A DNA stretch of 64,000 nucleotides, taken from the NCBI GenBank assembly GCA_021234535.1, contig CM037836.1, positions 31,710,769 to 31,774,768 of the forward strand, read 5' to 3'. The first letter of the stretch is position 1, and the number at the start of each line of letters is the position of its first letter. The translations under genes were made by a program, and so were the position numbers. The DNA comes from Stichopus chloronotus (lineage: Eukaryota; Echinodermata; Holothuroidea; Aspidochirotida; Stichopodidae). Positions 13,121-26,110 of this stretch are shown piece by piece. The notes under the pieces are model-generated. The model worked only from the letters and a program-made list of their open reading frames with translations. It was not told the DNA's origin and searched no databases.

Positions 13121-16100
13121 TCTCCCTGTCGTATCTCCCTTTTTTTTTGTCTACCAGAGAAACAAATGGCGAATGATTCCCTCAGGGTCGCTAAAGAAGA
13201 AACTAGTTCCCCGAATTCTAGTATTTAGTACCTTAAAGGGATGTTCCTGGGGTGGAAGACGTGATTTTTGTTGTTGTTGTTGTAAGCTTCAGTGTTATGA
13301 AACTATACACAAGTCACGTGATGTTATTAAATTTCCATCTTCTAGCTACAGTTCTATAGTGTTCACGACATACAAGTGAAATATTAACGGAACGTCAAGA
13401 CCATGCCATTTAGTAAATATATAGATTATGTATACTAGCATATACGTAAAGACATTACATCGATCCTAATTTACGCTGATCTTTACAGAAAGTAAAGTGG
13501 GTACTATAGGAAAGGTTGAACTTTCAACATCCACCATCGTAATAAACAGTGATGATTACCTGCAGAGCCTGACGTGTCATTTAAATATCGACCTACGTCC
13601 TAAAACAAGTGGAAAAAATAGAAAGGTTAGATTTTTGTGATATGCTAAGTGTGGTAAAGTTGCAGGTAGAGAGGGGAGTTGCCTACCTCGACTCCAATCG
13701 AGCAGTCATTTTATTGTTGACGATTTATCATGAAGCAGGGGGAAGAATTAAAAAAAAAAAACAAGTAAGTAATCTTTATGACTGTGAGTAAAGCTTTGAA
13801 ATTCGTAGGTTTGATTGTATCTCTTCCCAAATGTCTGCAACCTGCCCTCCTGGTCAGTTCTTTCTTCTGCGCTAGGATGGTACCGCAGAATGTTAGCACC
13901 AATCAAATCATCGCTTCATTAAAGGTTATGGTTTGGGCCAATCACAGTGATTGTTTCAATACACGACAACTTTGCGTCGACCTGACACCATGTGTAAATA
14001 TCTTAAACACAACACACCACAGACGATTGTAGGCCTATTAGCCTATACTAATATTCCATGCCACCGTGACGCTCTCTCTCTCTCTCTCTGCGCCCTTCCA
14101 TTGATAACTTGAATGAAAAGACTTTGCTCGTCGAACGTAACACTGCAGGTTTCAAAAGGTATTAAGTTCATTGATATGTTTATGTCTGAATAAGTAGAAA
14201 ATTAAAACGTAAACACTAAATATGGTTAATCCTTCCGTCGTTTTAGTTCAAATAGGAATCTGGGTACATAGTGCACTAGCTCTCTTTACATCCTCCTTTC
14301 TCAATTCCAGCCCATGACTCCCCCCCCCCCCCCCTCCTCCCACCCTCTCTAATTGATCACATGTAGTGTCATGGCGTTTTGCTGAATTCATAATCTGAAT
14401 TCAGTGAGACGCTCAGATGGCGAATTACTCAATAAATCTCTCATTGTAGACATCGGAAGACAATCAATGTATTACAGACAAGAATCAGGTCTGAACGGTC
14501 AAATCAATATCACTCTTATATGATGAAGCAATTTTACTTCGATCACTTCGACCTGGATTTTTCGATGTGGGGGGGGGGGGGTTTCTTTACACTTGACCTA
14601 TGTTAAGACCTGCGGTTGTTCATTTGTGGTGTATCAAGTCCGAATATTTCCGTTGAAAAAAAAAGACTGTAAGAGTTGCTTTGGTATAAAAGTATATTTT
14701 GTATTGAATTTGATGAATCGCACATCAGCGGATCATTTCCCATGTGTTTCATTTACTGGTATACGTGTACGGTAGTACGAACTTGGCTACATGCCCCTAA
14801 TGGTCCATAATTCATTATAGTACATATTTTCGTAAGTAACTTCTCTCAGTTGTTTGGAAAAACAACACCTTTTTCGTGTGTAAGAAGTTCTTCTTCTATG
14901 ATCTGTTGATTTTGTAATTTGTATTATTTTAGTTGTTATGAAAAGGCCTCAGTACATATTTGTGTAAAGAAAGAAGCGAACGTAACATACATTAAAACAC
15001 TGAGTCGAAGACTATAACGCCTTTTTACTTTAAAAACGATGTCGTTAGTTTCAGCCAACAGTGATCGATTGCAAGGGCGTATTCCATGATATTCAGAATT
15101 CTGAGAAATTAAACCAATTACCGATATTAGAATTGGATATCAGAGAGAGCCATTTAGTCATGTTATTATTATTCCTGCAGAGTTCATGTAAACAGTAATA
15201 ACCCTCGAACAAACAACATTCCACTCCATGTTCAAGCTAGGGGGATGCATGAAAAAACACACTCATGAATACTATCTTACGGGCGCCAATGTAAGAAAAA
15301 AAAAACCTTATGTTCTTTCTACTGGAGCACTTTCTAACAGAATTTGGCACTAACGGATCACTTTTTTACCACAAATGTGTTGACCAGGTATGCTTCTACT
15401 CAATTTGGAGAAAGAAAGTTCAAAAAGTTATGTAAGATGTATTTCACAAGTGCCTATGCTCCTTTAAATCGTTTCATGTTCAGAGTAATGAAGGAAGCGT
15501 AGGTCTACGTAAATCTCAGTCATCAAATAGCAACTGCCCTCTTAAAGTGTCCTAGTTGAACAGATTTGTGACCAGAAATCAGGGTAACAACAAATAAACA
15601 ACAACAGGAAAGTAAACACAACCAAACCAAATTGATTATTCTTATTGAGTGCTCAGTTTAGAAACTTCAGGATTAAGTTTAGCAACCTGAGATTTAAGTT
15701 TTGTTGAAAGTCAATGCCAAGGCCGTCCTGCGGCTACTCGTTTGGTGAGATATTGAAACCCTTCTTTTCTAGATAGTAACATTGAAGGTGATGTGTATGT
15801 AGGCGATCTGGTGGAGATTACGTTAATGGGTATGTTCAGTTTAGGTTATGGTGTTATGCTGGAACGAAACATGAAACTGTGCCAAGTGTCGTCTGGAGTC
15901 CCTAATCCGACCAATGTACCAACGACGCACACTTATTCTTTCCCTTCAATCGGTAGATTACTTGTGGCTTACAGATGTTCTTTTCATTTGCTTCATTTTT
16001 GCGAGGGGAGAGGAAGCTATCGTTATGTTTTCATGTTGGATAACACCGGCGATACGTTTATCCAGGGTTAGTCCAGTACGGTAGAAGGATATGGCCAGGT

Positions 16101-17389
16101 GTAAGAATTTCGCTAAGACTTTCCTGTTTGTCCCATTTCGATCGGAACCCAACAGGAATTCACATGTTACTTTAGTCGTCGAACGACTTCCACTCTAGTC
16201 TGGTCGTTAACACTGAACTCCAAGCCTGTAGGTAGTAACAGACTGGTTTATTGAAGTGCGTTTACTTCATGGCAATAGAAAGTATTTATATTTGACATCA
16301 CGCAAAAGCCGACATGCAGTTTGCGCTATGTAGTGGATTCACTTAGCGAAACCATATCTCACTCATCCTCCGTTGGTCGCTCGAATTGAACTATGGTGTA
16401 CGATTCTGCAATGCGTGATTGTAGACCATAAAGCCTCAACGCCCAAACCTCACATTAAATATGTTGGCACACATTTCAAATCACGTCCTCACCATGTTTA
16501 AAAGTAGATTTTTCGGAAGTAGGCCATTTCTTCTGCTTTTCTTGTCAACGCAGACACATTACGTGAATGTGTTTGTACTCTACGTTAACAAATCTGCCAG
16601 CCTATTTAATTTTTACCATGTTACTTTTTTTGGATTTAGGTTCATTGCGCCCTAGAAAGTTGCCTCCACTAGGCTGTTGCTAACCACGGGGTCATACTGC
16701 TCGGAAGTCTGTTACCTCTGTATATAGGATATATGAAACCGTTGAGGTATATCTGATACATATGTTGCGAAACGATTCACCGTTTAATCAAATGTAAGAA
16801 AATTCATTGTGAAACTTCTCTATTATCGGTAATGAACGTTTAATTCGTAATAGTTTTACACCTGCACAATGTCAGTGTGAAACCGGATTCAGAATCAAAA
16901 GTTTAATGACACAATTTAATAAAGTAGTAAAGCAAGTAAATATTGATATATACTAATCAAATGGTGTTATTGAACATTATGTGATATTATTATGTCTAAT
17001 TCTGGTGGAATTTTGAGATGCTAAATCAATTCAGTGACCTATCTGTTCACTGTTCAACGTTCACATGTTTACTTTGTTAAGTCGTTGTCACGTGATCGAT
17101 TATATCTCGTATTATTAACTATACATGTGAAACCTTGAGTACTTTAACAGGAGCAGAAACATTTGAAATGTCCCCCGTGTACTCCAGTTACTCCAAATCA
17201 CTGTAAATTCGTTACAGTGCCTTTTCACCCTACAATTGAATTGACAACTTTTTATGTCAATATTGCTCCTAACAGATCTATCCTAAGATTGAAGTTTTTA
17301 AAAGTATTAAGAATAAGATCGACTCTTTCAGGAAAGTACTGTCAAAGCTCTTCAGGACTAATTTTGGCAGTCTTCTGAGCGAAGGGAGT

Positions 17390-17432
17390 ATACCACCATG
17401 GTACCACCAACAGAGTACCACCATGGTACCAC
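17390..17432 (+). repeat. Two-copy 25-bp repeat with palindromic core
   Basis: TACCACCATGGTACCACC occurs at 17390 and 17415, separated by AACAGAG. Each holds CCATGG and GGTACC. Confidence 0.7.
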
Positions 17433-17583
17433 CCTTAAAAAGGGAATTCCGGGCAAGGAACATGTCTTCTGACTTATTTAAGTCTTTTAAAACCATTTTC
17501 GTCCATAGTCTTCACGTTTTGAAATGAACTCATTCATGATATGTTCAACCTTCCCGAACAAAAGAGGTGTAACACTTTACATG

Positions 17584-17993
17584 TATACGAAGGGTGCGGC
17601 CATTATTATGTAATTGACCTTGATCTCTGTGATTTGTGACGTAGTCGAAGACCAATCTGATTGCCATACACAATTACCACAGAACATAATGTGCCTATCA
17701 CGAAATTGAATCGGTCAGTTGAAAACATGAGAAAAGAAATTTCCTATTGAAAGACCACATTATGTGGCTCAGGCCCGTTGTGAGCAATAACTTGAAGATA
17801 AGGAAAACGTGATCTTTACTAAGTACCAAAGACTGCAAAGTAATCCTTTCCAAAGACAGGATAATAAACCATTTAATCACTCATTATCAAGGACAATCAG
17901 GGTTGGTTGTCGTGAACAGAGCCGGGCGTAGGCTACGTCACAAATCACAGCGATCACGGTCTATGATGTCAAAATGGTTGAATCCTTCGAATA
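17584..17993. repeat. Inverted-repeat element family 3 (~410 bp)
   Basis: The first and last ~61 bases are inverted repeats, with about 48 of 61 positions matching without gaps; the inner 20 (CTGTGATTTGTGACGTAG) are nearly perfect. The ends TATACGAAGG and CCTTCGAATA allow a TA target duplication. No coding capacity. Only one copy is seen in this window, so family status is inferred. Confidence 0.65.
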
Positions 17994-18779
17994 ATTACCC
18001 TTTAGTCTCTTTTATGCATTGTTAGTAAAAGTAAAACACTGAATTATCTCTCAGAAAATCTTGCATGCTTGTCTTGTCAAACGTTGTCCCGTGCGTTTCA
18101 GTGAAGTGAGAAACCGGTCCGATGTAAGATGCCTTCACTGGCGGATCCAAGTGTTTTGTTTGGGAGGTGCAAAACTGTTCCAATAGTGATATTGACAACG
18201 GTTCTAAGGGTGTCCTCAGGTCAGATACAATTTGGTGGTGCAACAAAAGTGCAACAATTGTCATGTTAATTTTCTTTATTTTCCGTTTTTCTTTAGATGT
18301 AGAATTAAGTCCCCGTGGCCCCCACCTCTCCCTCCGTGTTTTATCATTCAGTGTGTGCATTTCGGTACTCAAAGAGGAGGGTCTACAACGACGGGTTTTG
18401 ATATATTGCTTGTTATTTGTGCCGTCGGCAGTCTTTCGCCAGATACGGTTCCATACATACAGAAACCTGCCGGATTCATCTTGTTCCGTCGCTTAAAATA
18501 TACCACTGGGTCCATTACCCCTGGAGCCAAGGGTTAAGGAGAGGGGTGGCCCTTGGAAGGCTTTTTAGATTTCGATGATGGTGTTGAACCAAGACAGAAG
18601 AATCACCGAGAGGGATTACGAGACGTCTATACTTACTTGAAAAATACCAAAAGTTAAAATAAATCGGCAAGGCCTCATGTTGTTTCCAAAGTCAGACAAG
18701 GGTAACATACGGTAGACAAGAAAGATAGATCAGTCAACACGGTTCAACTGCAGGGACTCTGAAAACAAATATTGTAGTT
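17994..18779. other. Intergenic DNA, repeat-like
   Basis: Overlapping frames of 101-116 codons on both strands (18022-18537) coincide with text such as ACTGGCGGATCCAAG, which I associate with dispersed repeats of marine invertebrates. No domain is recognised, so not annotated as a gene. Confidence 0.4.
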
Positions 18780-19160
18780 CAAGTGGTTGCGTGCGTAAGC
18801 CATAAGTGAAAACATTAAAATGTCGTGTCAAAAAGTTTTGCATGCTATTGTTGCACTAGTCAGACAACTTGGGAAAATAACTAGGTTGCATGTGATACAT
18901 TCTGCCTTATGATTTCAAATTCTTCTAACATAATGACAAAAAGTGTAAAATACGATAGTGTATAGTTGACAGTTTACGTTTAACTAAATAACCGTGCACT
19001 GCTGTGAACAAGCCAATGGGAAGTAAATAATATTCAGAAACACTTGATCACTGACGACGGTAATGAGCTGATCAGTTTGTAGTTGCCATATCCAAGTACA
19101 ATACTTCGTATCACTAAATACGGACAATATACGGAAATAAGAAGCGACGACTTGGTACAT
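18780..19160 (+). repeat. MITE family 2, partial copy
   Basis: Starts CAAGTGGTTGCGTGCGTAAG, matching the left end of the element at 30030, and runs parallel for about 380 bp. The right terminal inverted repeat is not found, so this copy looks 3'-truncated or strongly diverged. Confidence 0.65.
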
Positions 19161-20319
19161 GAATGAGCACCCAATTAATAACATGATGTATCTGACCATA
19201 TATACCTAACCTTGTCAGGTATATCAGGTTTGATGTACATGTCTTAGCACACGAATGTGAAACTAAACAAACCTAAAAACTATGGATTTGACGCCTGCTA
19301 AATCCAAGGTCAATCCAGAAGACAAGTATAGGAGTTTGCTTATCAGTGTGACGTCACATAGCAACGCATGATGTCATTAAACATCGATATCAAATACTTG
19401 TGGACTGTTGTATTTCCAGGAGTCATGTGACCTTGCGTCAAAAATCAAGAAGCGAACGAACATGGCGACACATCATATTCTTGCATTGGACATAGCCCTC
19501 AAAATTCTGAATTAGAATGTTGATTATGTTTGAATCGGCCTATTCTGTGTCACTAAGATTAACCTTTTTTTTCTTTCCAATTCTACTTCTCCTAAACGCG
19601 CAGCAAACGTGAAGAAGGGTTTTTCATGACAATAAAATGTTGACAGTTCGTAGCTGAGTTGTGCAGGTTAGGGTGGGATTAATGCTCCTCATGGACTGCT
19701 GTACGGAGTTGATGTGGACATTCTCTGCAACTGCTTTCCTGTGCTCTTTTCATAACACCAGCGATTATGCCTTTGAGTTATGAATTATTTTCTACTTAGG
19801 TTTCGGTACTGTAATTTTTACTTACCTACTTCTAAGTAGGTTAATTGGGTATTTTTGTCGTTGCTAATTCTCTCGAAGTTGCCAATCAAGAACGATTTGT
19901 TACGTGTGTCCGGTGAATGTGTGATTGAATGTGACGTTGACATATTAGCCCAGATAAGTAGTTATGTCTGTTAGATTGTCAAACGATGGGAAGCAACGTG
20001 TAAATAGAACCAATGATTGATGAAGTTGTCACATACATTGATTTGTGAATATGTATAGGCCTAACTCACTGCATCTAAGCAGAAAAGAGATCCTAACACG
20101 ATGAATCTTCATTGGTCAAGACTGGAATCGGAGATCTATAAATACGTGCACAAGGGAACAATAAATTGTAGATTAGATCTGCTCTACACTGTACAACCTT
20201 ACTATGAAGAGGACAGCTGTTTCTAGGCCTATATAGTATACCCCATACATCCTGCACATGCTTTATATTATTCCTTCATCTATCGTTATAACCTACCATG
20301 CTAACATGCCACAATACTG
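19161..20319. other. Intergenic DNA with CRE palindrome
   Basis: A perfect TGACGTCA at 19349-19356 and a TGACCTTG half-site at about 19429. Two TAGGCCTA words (20056, 20224). No coding frame. Confidence 0.45.
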
Positions 20320-20780
20320 TAGTATGCACCTCGATGCCGCTTTCTTTTCATGTTATTGGAAATTTCTCTTTACGGAACTAACGGTATGTCCTCATTATTC
20401 TTATTGTATCCTGACCTTTCGTTCGTCGAGAGATTAAAGTAAACTTTACTCTTGAGATGGAAACAGCCATATTGACAACTCTCTAGCTTCTTCTTTTTTT
20501 TTTTTTTTGCCAGTTCGTCAAGGAATAAGTTTCATTACGAGTACCAGTTAGCGTGATAAATCATAATTAACATTAATGAAATACGAGCATTCTTTCCTCT
20601 TATCGCATGCCCGACGCCATTTCACCGACGTGGCATATAAAGGCCTTAAAGTAAATTTCTGGAGCAAATTAAATTTATTTCCAAGACCGGTAAATGTGCC
20701 TTTACATTAGCCTGATGGTAACGTGAATCTTTCTAAAAGAGCTGTTTTACGCGACGACCGTTATTTACGAACTAATTTTT
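20320..20780. promoter_or_regulatory. Candidate regulatory island with TATA-like box
   Basis: A complex, non-repetitive stretch with CATATAAAGG (TATA box at 20636-20641) preceded by GC-rich sequence with CGACGCCATTTC, and TGACCTTTC upstream (about 20420). It stands out from the flanking AT-rich DNA. It could be an enhancer or a non-coding promoter; no transcript can be read from it. Confidence 0.2.
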
Positions 20781-20971
20781 GAAGATATCATCGGTTAGGT
20801 TAACCAAGCTACCAACAGGCCAAGCGAGTGTTGTGATGTGGATCAAACCGCTCGCTGGTAAAAGCTTCTCACGTGATCAGCACAGGGTCCGGATACTCTA
20901 AAATTTCCTGGTCAAAATAGAAAAACGATATATTCAATTTTCCCCTCCCCCTAAAAGGAAGCATAAGAAAC

Positions 20972-21053
20972 AAACAAAAACAAAGGAACTGTTAGGCATT
21001 TATCCGATAATAAAACAAAAACAAAAGAAGTGTTAGGCATTTATCCGATAATA
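20972..21053 (+). repeat. Two-copy tandem duplication, ~41 bp unit
   Basis: Two nearly identical copies of an A-rich block followed by GTTAGGCATTTATCCGATAA. The high identity implies a recent duplication. Confidence 0.8.
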
Positions 21054-21587
21054 TCTTCCTTGGTTTATGTTGTATCTGCTTATGTGTTTAAAGGTGTGGG
21101 TAGTGCGATGCGACTCGTAGATAGGCAAGTAGGTTATTTTGGTAAGTTCCATCACTACTGTTAGTATGTAAACATATTGAAATTCCACCCTTCATAGGGC
21201 TAGATGATATAGCACGTAGTCAATGCAAAGGTAGGCCTATCGAGGTTTTTCATTGACGTCACTGGGCTACAAGCTTCTCTATTTTGACGGACAGGAGTCC
21301 ATTGTACAACAATAATGTAACTAAATGGCGCATATTGATAGCACACCTTCTGCGCATATCCAGAGACGGCCAATAGGCCAGATTGAAGCAGCGCAGTGAC
21401 TTCACCTGGAAATCCGGCTCGTTATTGGTGTTTTATGGTACATAGGAGGGTGGCTTTATCGTACACTTGTAGAAAGTCAAAGTTAATAAAGTTAAGATAA
21501 CTATTACTACATGACTTTAACCTCTAATTATTGACTGAATTCCAGTTCTGAGTGTTTGATTATACTCTTCTGGTCTCCGGGATTATG

Positions 21588-21647
21588 CCACCACCACCAC
21601 CCCCACCACCACCCCCACCACAACCACCCCCAACACAACCACCCCCC
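21588..21647 (+). repeat. (CCA)n-like low-complexity tract
   Basis: CCA and CCCCA units; reads as poly-proline or poly-tryptophan/glycine in open frames, which are not genes. Confidence 0.9.
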
Positions 21648-22216
21648 GACATAAAAACAGATAAAAGGATACAGGTATATGAAAACCACAGGTTCAGCCA
21701 TGGGTGTCAATCTGTGGTGGGGGTGAGGGGGGACAGAATTTTCTGAGGAATTTAGAATTTAGAAGAATTTATGTAATTATAGTATGGTGGCCAGGATTAT
21801 TCAACAAGGGCAAAGGACATTTTTGACAGGAACATTTGCCAGATCCACAAAAAGGCACTCCACATGCCCGTTTTCAACATATTTTACTCAAGCAAGGACG
21901 CCGCCCTGGGTCTAATGATTGGGGGGGGGGGGGAGTGTTTGTCTACGATACGGCACATCAGGCACGTGTCCAGGACCTTAGCATGGGGGCCTTGCCTTAG
22001 GCGAAGCAAGTTTTCCCACCGCATGGGAAGGATGTATCTGAGTGGAGCGGTACCATTTGTTGGCACGCAGCGCACAGGTAGATTTTTTTTTTGCCTCAAG
22101 AATAAGAAAACGTTGGCAAATGTAAATGCTTTGAATGGAATAAATGACTGCAACTTTCGATAATCAACGATGTAATGAGCATTGACATGGAAGAATCTTT
22201 TACCCCGGACATATTT

Positions 22217-22406
22217 GCTCCATCACTTAGGTGTGCTCCATCTCTTAGGTATGCTCCATCACTTATGTGTGCTCCATCACTTACGTTTGCTCCATCGTGT
22301 AGGTATGCTCCATCATTTAGGTGTGCTTCATCACTTTGGCATGACCCATTCCTTAGGTATGTTCCATCACTTAGGTTGCTCCATCACACAGGTATGCCCC
22401 ATCACT
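22217..22406 (+). repeat. 18-bp minisatellite, about 10 copies
   Basis: Tandem GCTCCATCACTTAGGTGT units with point changes. Because 18 is a multiple of three, it keeps frames open and yields repetitive APSLR-type peptides; I see no sign that these are translated. Confidence 0.85.
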
Positions 22407-22992
22407 CGCTAACAGCATTAAAATGTAAAATGGGAAGGTGTCAAATGTAAAAGTTTAATTCTAGACATAGATTTCTCTTCAGTATTCTCGCACCATGTTG
22501 CTTGTGTTGTTCCATATATGCGCTGTGCTTTTTGTGCTGTTGCATGTGTTTATCTTACTATGTTGCATGTTTCCGTCATGTTGTTTATGGTACGTCCTTA
22601 ATGTTGCTTACGTTGTTCCATACATTCATCACACGTTCTTTCGGTCTACGTCATTTAGGTTCACGGTTGCGTTTGCTAAGTTTCGTGTTTCTTAGGAATC
22701 TTACCATGGTTGTAAACGTGTGAGAACAAATAGTTACATCCAATGCGGAAGAGCGCCGTCATTATAATCCCTTAATTATTAACATTGTCTGTCAAACGAG
22801 TGACAACATCCAATGTACAAACATTATCGATTGACAACAAAAACAGCAATAATCCAATATTCGGAAGCTGCATAGTACGAACCTACATATCTCTCAAAGC
22901 AACATCCGTTTGTACGTGTTTATTCAAGTGATGTCGACGAATGTCCTTTGTTGACCTCATGTGACATTTGACCAGTCATTCTTTAAGAGATC

Positions 22993-23320
22993 TTAAAGAG
23001 GCACGTTGAATTAAAATTCCCTACATTTTTCCTAAACCTGTCAAGTTTCCTCCACATACTAATGACAAATGATCAAGCTAAGAGCATCCACATGTGTCAC
23101 GTACAAAAGAACATTAACAAGTGAGTAATTAACGATCCACTTTGGTTTTTGAAAATTTGTGACCAGAGATATGCACAGAACCAGGACATGTCAGGGTCAA
23201 AAAAAAAAAAAAAACAGTACTGGATGTAACACATGCCGAACTATTTATAAACATTGTCATGTGACCGCGCTTTCCAGAATCCTCAGAGACTTATCAATAT
23301 CAACTTCAGAGTACCTTTAA
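22993..23320 (-). repeat. MITE family 1, copy 4 (shortened)
   Basis: Bounded by TTAA at 22993-22996 and 23317-23320. About 40-50 bp shorter than the others, with the loss around an A tract (about 23199-23214). Shares CCTGTCAAGTTTCC and GTGAGTAATTAACGATC with the family. Confidence 0.78.
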
Positions 23321-25627
23321 CTTAATTAGATGTAAGTATAGGACTTCACTCAGAGGTATGTTTATTCGTTTATGATATGTGCCTGTTTGTGGACGCTCTA
23401 CCAACCGAGCCACGAAGTCCTGGTGTGTTCATTGTTCAAGTATAAGGTGTTGTGTAGACCATTCCGATCCATCGTGGGTTGAGCAGTACCGAATTTATAT
23501 TTTGGCACAATTCTTAATCTCAACAAACAGACCCTTGTCAGAGATCAGAAATGATACAATCCAACTTACATCCTTTATCTCCGAGAGACAGAAATACTGT
23601 TTGAAGGGAAGTACAGTCATCACCGCACTAATATGTATGGGTATAGTCGTCTGTCATACGTTTTATGTGGTTCTTTTGGATCGTGTCACAATGTCTTTGT
23701 CATTGGATTGCTAAATTTATGCAAGTTGTTTGTTTATCATGACTATGCAATAGTTTGAAACATCATGAAAGATCCCTTTTTTAGGTATCAAAGTGGCGAT
23801 TTGAACGAACAAGCAGATGTTTGAGAATAAAGTTGTCGTGACTGGTTACTCACTTTAAAAGAAATTTGTATATGTTACTAATGCTGAGGTCAGTAGAATC
23901 CAATTCATTTAGCCCTCTTTTAGTAAACTAAGTAGTGATTGTCATGTATTGGGAAGTTCTTTTCTTTACCGTCGGGGGGAGGTTTGGTGGCAGGCACGCT
24001 GATCTCTACATACCATTCTTGACCCGGGGTCAAATCGTGGAACAACGAACACGGTGGTGGAATTGTCAGGATAGATGGTTGGTACCATATCGCTCTGTCT
24101 CCACTTTGGTTATCAATGCTAGCGCATATAAAGCCATTGTATACCAGCACAAACTGCCTGAAATATTACACACATAGATTAGGATGTAAGTGGACAGGTA
24201 ATATTGTTGTACTGTATGTGAAGGGAAATCAACGTTTACTTCTACCGAACTAAATGTTCGCTGAAGTGAAAGTCCTTTACATAGTAGTGAAGAGTAGTGA
24301 ATCGTCCCATCTTTACCCATGCATATACGTGATAGTGAAACCCTTTTACTAATTATGATACACTATAAGTACTACTATGGCGCATTGGTAAAATAAATTG
24401 TCAGTTAAAAGGCATCACCAAAGTTCCGGAGTCAAACCCAGTTGCAAAGTTCCTCTGTGTTCTTCCGTGTCATAGAATGATTGAAGTTAGTTCAAACCAT
24501 TTGGGAGAAATCAAGTAAACTGGAATCTATAGACTTACGACTATTTGGCAGATTTTGTGTCTACTGGGCTTGTCCCCTCGGACCAGTGAGTTCAAATTTT
24601 ACTCCAAATACTGTAACATACACAGAGTACCAGGGATTGAAATAAAGACGGCATTGCAGATTTTGTGATGAACTGTCTGCGGGTCCCTTGGACCAGTGAA
24701 TTGAAATTTTGTAAATCGAGAGGTGGGGCCAAGCAGGATTTAAGACAATGTGACACATTTTACTTTGCGTCCCAACCCCTCCCCCCTCCAGGACTAACAA
24801 CTTTGAAAAACCCCTAACCCAAATGTAACAATTGAACAAGGCAACATAAATAAGTATGCTATCAGTTTCCTTTTTTTACAAGACAGTAAAGAGACATTAA
24901 TTCTGTACTTCCAGAGACGAAAATTTGAGAGTTCAGACAGCGTGATCTCGGTTGATTTCCCTCTTGTTTGTAGTGAGACTGGATCTATGTTTGTAGGTCA
25001 GGTCTGCTTGTCATTCTGCTAGTCACATTCATTTGAATCGTTTATGACGCTCAAGAACATACAAATAGATCTTTATTTTTTCACGTAAATGCAAATTTGA
25101 TGGGTTTTGATGTGATGCGTTTTATCTCTTTTCAAGATATTTTAGAAGAACTATTAAACTATCAAGCCTTGGTTTCTAGATTTACCCATCCATGGCTTAC
25201 CGAAGATGATCATTCACAGGGAATAATGTAGTCTTCATAAATTTGCACAGCAGTTATTAGGTTTCTTTGGTATTTTGTCACAAAATCAGGTAGAACTCTT
25301 CTGTTGTATGTACAAAAACTGTTTCACAATTTTCAATTTGTATAGCAATTTCATCATTTTGTGTAGCAATCTCATCATTTTGTGTAGCAAAATGAGATGC
25401 AACACTGGAAAATAATTCACTGCTTTAGGCACTTCATATGTGTTATTACGTATGGATTGTGCTGACATTATCTAAAATGATACCATCCTTAATCGATACA
25501 GTATTCCATAAAGATCAGTGATATTGATCAAATAAACTAAGAGCGAGCTTTTTACCTAACCCAGTAAAGCTTAGATAATCAGATTGCAGATTGCGAAAAG
25601 AATAACTTATGCGGTTATGATGGTTGG
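23321..25627. other. Intergenic DNA
   Basis: A 111-codon frame (23379-23714) starts inside a tRNA-A-box-like stretch but shows no domain. Nothing else beyond the duplication at 24548. Confidence 0.45.
24548..24715 (+). repeat. Diverged ~108-bp tandem duplication
   Basis: GCAGATTTTGTG recurs at 24548 and 24656, each followed by a block containing GGACCAGTGA and AAATTTT. The second copy is cut short. Confidence 0.55.
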
Positions 25628-25723
25628 CGTGTGTGTGTGTGTGTATGTATGTATGTTTGTTTGTATGTATGTCTGTATGTATGTACGTATGTGCGTATGT
25701 TCGTTTTGTACGTAAGTATGTAT
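25628..25723 (+). repeat. (TG)n / (TATG)n microsatellite
   Basis: GT dinucleotides followed by imperfect TATG tetranucleotides, then a short CGGA run. It abuts the half-site repeat at 25770. Confidence 0.9.
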
Positions 25724-25769
25724 TTACGGACGGACGGATACTTTTCGTACTTGATGTGTGGGTTTCCGT

Positions 25770-26110
25770 TAGGTTGGCCATATTGAAAGTAAGGAACCCA
25801 CTGTTTTGGTGGAGGTCGAAGGTCATCTGAGTTCACCAATAGTCAAACCCTGATAATCTTGTAATCACAATATCTCAAGTTAGGAGACTTGGATACTTTT
25901 CAAATTTTTGAGCAGGTTCACCATGAGCCATATTAAGTTGAGGAATCCTCTTATTTTTGGTGGAGGTCAAGCGTCACATCTACGTAGCTTACGAACTGAA
26001 AATCGTTTGTACGCATTATTTTAGGATAAGCGTGATTAGTGTTTAATTTTCGTATTGAGCAAATAAAGTTCATTGATTTTGGTTGAGGTGAGAGGCCTCA
26101 TGTGGTACCC
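25770..26110 (+). repeat. Second locus of the half-site-bearing repeat
   Basis: Units at 25813 (AGGTCG-A-AGGTCA, then AGTTCA four bases on), 25964 (AGGTCA-A-GCGTCA) and a degenerate one near 26086. They share ATATCTCAAG and 'GGAATCCTCTT...TTTTGGTGGAGGTCA' wording with the 59.3 kb array and sit 120-150 bp apart. Divergence is high. Confidence 0.55.

Larger units (their letters stand above)
11561..17583. other. Intergenic DNA with homopolymers and a minisatellite
   Basis: Four long G/C runs lie between 12.8 and 14.6 kb. Also a (CT)n run at about 14071-14088, and TAGGCCTA at 12944 and 14030. No gene seen; frames up to 92 codons are not recognisable. Confidence 0.5.
20781..22992. other. Repeat-rich intergenic DNA
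   Basis: Apart from the separate tandem repeats, holds a TGACGTCA (21254-21261), TAGGCCTA (21232) and a poly-G tract. The 99-codon frame at 21864-22163 is not recognisable. Confidence 0.5.

Noticed and set aside
18022..18537. Overlapping ORFs of 101-116 codons on both strands
   Set aside because: Three mutually overlapping frames, no domain, and repeat-like wording; best explained by composition.
21552..21746. Poly-proline ORF and its minus-strand tryptophan/glycine partner
   Set aside because: Pure consequence of the CCA-rich simple repeat.
22217..22406. Regular 18-bp units as a possible CRISPR-like array
   Set aside because: Units are contiguous with no unique spacers, and the DNA is from an animal nucleus.
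22175..22450. 91-codon repetitive ORF (APSLR-type units)
   Set aside because: By-product of an 18-bp minisatellite, which cannot create stops easily; no start context or domain.
23385..23425. tRNA-like A box on the minus strand (TGGCTCGGTTGGTAGAGC)
   Set aside because: No B box at the needed distance and no cloverleaf; at most a decayed SINE head.
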